Source of the DNA: Candidatus Villigracilis proximus
GTDB lineage: Bacteria; Chloroflexota; Anaerolineae; Anaerolineales; Villigracilaceae
Reading direction: 5' to 3'
Assembly: GCA_016715195.1 (NCBI GenBank)
Contig: JADKBB010000003.1
Coordinates: 62,001 to 126,000, forward strand
Length of the DNA: 64,000 bases
The position numbers were made by a program, and so were the translations under genes. Below are positions 60,444 to 64,000 of the stretch, in pieces (the first letter of the stretch is position 1; each line of letters begins with the position of its first letter). A model generated the notes under the pieces. The model did no database searches, was not told the origin of the DNA, and saw only the letters and a list, made by a program, of their open reading frames with translations.

Positions 60444-63400
60444 CTACGGAAGGCTAAATGCCCTCACGAGAAAGACTGCCATCTGTGCGCGGGTTACTTC
60501 TGTATCCGGGCAGTAAATGCCAGGACCGCAGCCAGAGGTGACACCTTCAACCGCAAGTTGTTCGATCCACTTATCGGCCCAATACCCTACAGGCACATCC
60601 GAAAAGACACCTGTAGCGTTTGGGGGGACATAAGAGGAACCATGCTTGGCCTTCAGAAGGAAAATCGCCATCTGTGCGCGGGTCACAGTGTTATCTGGGC
60701 AATAGATACCAGCGCCACATCCGCCGGTAATCCCTTCAGCAGCCAATTGTTTGATCCATTTGTCTGCCCAGTAGCCTATAGGAACATCAGTAAAACCGGT
60801 GCTGGCTCCAGCCGCTGGGGGAGAATAACTTGAGCCATGAACGGCCTTCAAAAGGAAAATCGCCATCTGTGCGCGGGTCACAGTGCTGTCGGGACAATAG
60901 TTCAGCGGCACAGCCGAACAACCGCCGGTGACACCTGCATAGTACAGGCGCTCAATATAATCGTTCGCCCAATATACAAATGGAACATCATCGAAAATCG
61001 GCGTTCTTTTGATTCTATAGGACTGCCCGTCCGTGAAACTTGAACCCAATGGAAAGGATGAAGCGTTCAAGATCGTGCCATTATTGGCAACGTTCAAACG
61101 AATAGTGCCGTTACCCGTTCCAGTGGATACACTCACAATGTAAACCGAGCTGGGTCCTGAAGCAGGGCTAACCTCAATTACGCCTGCCGCCGCGACCCCA
61201 CTGCCATTGGTCGTCAGACTGAAATCATATATATCCACATTTGTCACAGGCTCAGAGAAGGTAACGGTAAAATCCACAACATCCAGAGTGGTTGGGTTTG
61301 GATGAACCCGCACACTTGATAAAACAGTCGGCGGATCTACAATCTCACCATTGGATGTAACACGAAATGTAAGCGGACCGCCCGGATCATTATCTCCAGA
61401 CCGTGTGCCTGTATTTTGTTTGCCAGAAATGGCAGCCTCAAGATCGCCGGGAGGTGTGCCGTTGAACGAAGAAACTACAAAATAGTACGTCTGACCCGCG
61501 GAAAGAGGAACCGTTAGACGAGAGTTCAAATTTATAGCGCTATCATCGTCGCAACCAATTTGACTGATTTCGCCAAACCCTTCATAAAGATAAGCGCCGA
61601 TCATGGTATCAAAAACACTACCTATGGTGTCCAGCGTAATACTTTCATTTACAGTAGGGGTATAGCTAAACCAGGCAGAATGATCTCCAGCTATTCGATC
61701 AAAAGTGGGATCTCCACCACAATTACGCAGGTCTTTGTCCTGGGGATCTATAGCATCATAACCAATGGAAGTATCAATTACAGTGATTAAATAAGGCAGG
61801 TTCGGAATGATCGTTGCTGAATCAAAATTATTATTAGAGAAGGTCATTATAATTCTGGAAACACCCTCAACACCCACTTCCGAGTATCTGTAGACCGGGT
61901 CAGTACTGCTATTCGCGGCGCGCACATCCACTGTATGTGAACCGCCGCCAAGCCCGGGAAGGGTGGCGAAATCAAAATTTTCACTGTCACTATCATCCAA
62001 TGATCCCGTTGTAATTGTAGCGTTTTGCCATGCCCCCCCATCAACACGATATTGAATTGCGCTCAATTTTCGGATTGTGATCGGTCTTGTAAGATGCGGC
62101 CAGGGGGCCGCGTAGGCAGAACCGCTAAAAATATGATTTGTACCAAGCGTCAGTGGGGTTTCATCTACAAAGTCTATGATCACCGGGCGGGGGGTATCGG
62201 CCGGGTCAAAGATATGGTCGCCATCTGTATCACGCCAGCCGACTTGCGCACGAGTAACAGCATCGGGCGCGCCTTCGCCGGTAAAGAGCAGAGATTCTAC
62301 TGGAGTAGATGCGCCACAAGTACTATTGGGAATTGCCAAATACCCAAACTCAGCGCTCGTTCCAACGCATCCGGCGGCATACTTGTCTTCGGCGCCAAAG
62401 ATATGCGCCACTTGATGAGCAAGTACTTCATCCATCTGAGAAATGCCCCAGTCAGCGTTATCGTAGGTCATAACCAGGAAAGGGCCATTCAAATAGGAGT
62501 AAGCAAAAAGGCCTGTGTCTTCCATTGGCGGGACGCTATTAAACCTGCCGTCGGCGTCAGCGCTGCTATCCACTACGAAAATGGTAAATGCCCAGTCCGT
62601 GCCATTTGCAGTGCGGATATTATTATCGTGTGCGTAAATACGTTCCCAATAGGTAAAATCATTAATATCCCCAACATTGCCGCCCAAAGACCAAAGCGCT
62701 TCATTGATCCAAATTTCCTGATCATTAACTCCCTGGACCATGGCAATCGGCTCATCGGTCACTGCTGCAGTCACAGGGTCTGCGATCACGAAATCCAAGA
62801 CGGGGTTAACGCCAACACCAGCATAGGTGTTGTACCAGGTTTCCCAGGAGCCGAGACCTGCTTCGATCTCTGCTTTCACTTTATCGATCTCGGGCTGGGT
62901 CCAGTTCTCAGTTCCGTTGTCACCGCTCTCAGGCAAAATAACACTAACAGCCACTGTGCCGATCATGTACGCGCTGGTATCACGTTTATCAGGCAGATTG
63001 GACGTGCCATTTGTATCCGCGGGCATATCGCCTGGAGATACTTCAAAAGCGTCATCCATTACTGCGCCGGCCAAGCCTGATGGGGATGTTTCCTCCCAGG
63101 TGAAATTACCTGACCAGTTATTGTTCGCTTTGTTGGTGGGGTTTTCGCCAATAACGCCGGCATCGTCTATTTGCATTTCAAGTACATGTGAGCCTTCGCC
63201 CGCCGGTACTGCGGCGTATGTCATCTCAAAGTCTTCATATACGATATGTTTTTCATTAGCCGATAGACCATTAACAACCCAGCAATCCTCGGTTCCCAAG
63301 CCATCCACATCAACCTGCACGCCATCAAAGAATAAACACACATTAAATGTTTCAGTGATGGGTGTGCTGTTATTATTTGCAATGGCAACATCAATAAAAA

Positions 63401-63620
63401 CGCTGTTGCCAACTTCGAGTGTTTCGCTGGTGTGGGTATTTCCTGAAGTCTGGGTAACCACAATGGGATCAGACCAGGAATCAGGCGTAAGCGGCTGGAA
63501 AGGTATGACATCATTACCTGCCGCCCGAAGCGTGTTGCTAAACGGACTGGCAGCCGTGGCGAGCATGGCTGCTGCCGAGAGCCACAACCCCACCTTCATG
63601 CTAAATGAGATATGTTTCAT
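60444..63620 (-). CDS. Large exported SLH-anchored metalloprotease-like protein, zinc motif HQVAH
   Basis: 1058 residues. After a signal peptide (about 1-34), a CARDB-like Ig domain (about 70-150) is followed by a domain with zinc-type motif HQVAHIFGAEDKY (about 402-414): the catalytic Glu of HEXXH is Gln403, codon CAA, plus-strand 62412-62414. A DTDGDHIFDPAD Ca-type loop follows, then a PPC-like domain (SAWFSYTPTVNESITL, QTYYFVVSS) and an Ig-like strand set. Three C-terminal SLH domains, each with a GC..YCPD Cys pair, match those of the neighbouring gene. AAAGGAG precedes the ATG. If Gln403 is real it is a pseudo-peptidase. Confidence 0.87.
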   Translation of the reverse strand: MKHISFSMKVGLWLSAAAMLATAASPFSNTLRAAGNDVIPFQPLTPDSWSDPIVVTQTSGNTHTSETLEVGNSVFIDVAIANNNSTPITETFNVCLFFDGVQVDVDGLGTEDCWVVNGLSANEKHIVYEDFEMTYAAVPAGEGSHVLEMQIDDAGVIGENPTNKANNNWSGNFTWEETSPSGLAGAVMDDAFEVSPGDMPADTNGTSNLPDKRDTSAYMIGTVAVSVILPESGDNGTENWTQPEIDKVKAEIEAGLGSWETWYNTYAGVGVNPVLDFVIADPVTAAVTDEPIAMVQGVNDQEIWINEALWSLGGNVGDINDFTYWERIYAHDNNIRTANGTDWAFTIFVVDSSADADGRFNSVPPMEDTGLFAYSYLNGPFLVMTYDNADWGISQMDEVLAHQVAHIFGAEDKYAAGCVGTSAEFGYLAIPNSTCGASTPVESLLFTGEGAPDAVTRAQVGWRDTDGDHIFDPADTPRPVIIDFVDETPLTLGTNHIFSGSAYAAPWPHLTRPITIRKLSAIQYRVDGGAWQNATITTGSLDDSDSENFDFATLPGLGGGSHTVDVRAANSSTDPVYRYSEVGVEGVSRIIMTFSNNNFDSATIIPNLPYLITVIDTSIGYDAIDPQDKDLRNCGGDPTFDRIAGDHSAWFSYTPTVNESITLDTIGSVFDTMIGAYLYEGFGEISQIGCDDDSAINLNSRLTVPLSAGQTYYFVVSSFNGTPPGDLEAAISGKQNTGTRSGDNDPGGPLTFRVTSNGEIVDPPTVLSSVRVHPNPTTLDVVDFTVTFSEPVTNVDIYDFSLTTNGSGVAAAGVIEVSPASGPSSVYIVSVSTGTGNGTIRLNVANNGTILNASSFPLGSSFTDGQSYRIKRTPIFDDVPFVYWANDYIERLYYAGVTGGCSAVPLNYCPDSTVTRAQMAIFLLKAVHGSSYSPPAAGASTGFTDVPIGYWADKWIKQLAAEGITGGCGAGIYCPDNTVTRAQMAIFLLKAKHGSSYVPPNATGVFSDVPVGYWADKWIEQLAVEGVTSGCGPGIYCPDTEVTRAQMAVFLVRAFSLP

Positions 63621-63839
63621 GTGAAAAACTCCTTTGTTCTTTTGGAACGCTCATCAATAAAAGACCTGAGATCAGCCGTACATTCGAGGGAATTCCGAAT
63701 CGTTTACGACGTTAATTAATAAATACCATACCTTGTAATGAAAGTGAAGCCCTACATTGGATTAAGTTCATTCCACTTTTGCAAGGAGGAATGATCCGCT
63801 GCCTGCGCATTATCAGGTTTTATGGGTATTAAATTTTTA

Positions 63840-63866
63840 TCCACGAAGGTCACGAAGAAACACGAA
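63840..63866. repeat. CCACGAAGGTCACGAAGAAACACGAA element
   Basis: A single arm of the same word family as 42890-42953, in the gap between the large SLH gene and the gene at the window edge. No clear inverted partner is seen here. Confidence 0.55.
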
Positions 63867-63881
63867 TTTGAAGATATGGGA

Positions 63882-64000
63882 TCAGCGCTGTCCGCGTTTC
63901 ATCAGCCAGATCAACAATAGCCCGAGCAGCAGCAAAAATATTCCCCAGCAAAAAGGCGCGGACTGAAACACAACCAGTCTCTTTAAAAATCCAGACGAGG
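63882..64000 (-). CDS. C-terminal fragment of a membrane protein, truncated by the window edge
   Basis: Read on the minus strand from the window edge, the frame ends FQSAPFCWGIFLLLLGLLLI then WLMKRGQR and TGA at 63882-63884. That is one strongly hydrophobic helix followed by a basic tail, as expected for the C-terminus of an exported or membrane protein anchored by its last helix. Only about 38 residues are visible, so no family can be named. Confidence 0.5.
   Translation of the reverse strand, partial: SSGFLKRLVVFQSAPFCWGIFLLLLGLLLIWLMKRGQR

Overview
The window is a 64 kb chromosomal segment that looks like a member of the Chloroflexota, most likely class Anaerolineae. This is inferred from gene content, not from a marker-gene tree. 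The pointers are Thr/Pro-rich lipoproteins with NBR1-type Ig or SH3b modules, secreted proteins ending in three cysteine-containing SLH domains, a Ser/Thr kinase fused to a polytopic membrane domain, an OleC/OleD-type locus, very sharp TATAAT boxes (several abutting the start codon), and many families of short phrase-like intergenic repeats. No rRNA, tRNA, IS element, prophage or CRISPR array was seen. The only stable RNA gene found is tmRNA.

Layout. 1-3.2 kb (minus): a truncated LacI-type sugar-sensor protein, a cupin, and a membrane-anchored zinc metalloprotease. 3.4-5.9 kb: clpC. 6.4-9.5 kb (plus): a lipoprotein, a DinB-like protein, a GNAT acetyltransferase and a YvlD-type membrane protein. 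9.6-15.3 kb: membrane proteins, including one GT39/ArnT-like glycosyltransferase (frameshifted) and two paralogous GT-C-like proteins. 15.4-20.9 kb (minus): a 58-aa protein, an AI-2E family permease, an FHA protein, and an overlapping signalling operon of REC-CpaE-like protein, Sir2 deacylase and GAF histidine kinase. 21-24.1 kb (plus): tmRNA, a lipoprotein and dnaK. 24.2-26.9 kb (minus): a PepSY-like/ApbE/ferric-reductase-like operon, probably an extracytoplasmic flavin/heme redox module. 27.1-39.6 kb (plus): C39 peptidase-TPR, SbcD-like nuclease, MFS transporter, yebC-ruvC-ruvA, DUF402, proC-GNAT, ABC-F ATPase, small membrane proteins and a CBS-GAF protein. 39.6-48.7 kb: VIT-family transporter, SH3b lipoprotein, a T-box-controlled pheS-pheT operon, two tandem Ig-like lipoproteins, and a lysine-2,3-aminomutase-type radical SAM enzyme.

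48.9-56.2 kb (plus) is the most unusual block. A GNAT protein, an OleC-like beta-lactone synthetase/ligase, an OleD-like reductase, an MBL-fold hydrolase, a large GNAT/FemAB-like protein, an OleA/FabH-like ketosynthase and an ATP-grasp ligase lie head to tail, several of them overlapping. There is no OleB (the alpha/beta hydrolase that turns the beta-lactone into an alkene). The locus could therefore make a beta-lactone or a conjugate of one, rather than, or in addition to, head-to-head olefins. 56.3-64 kb holds a membrane Ser/Thr kinase and two large SLH-anchored exported proteins. Both have Gln where the catalytic Glu of their families is expected.

Caution on reading frames. At least ten frame or stop lesions occur here (GT39, CpaE-like, MFS, ABC-F, pheT twice, OleC-like, OleD-like, MBL). 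Several sit at or beside short homopolymers, and pheT is an essential gene, so consensus errors of a long-read assembly are more likely than mass pseudogenisation. The affected genes are annotated as single full-length features with the lesion position given.
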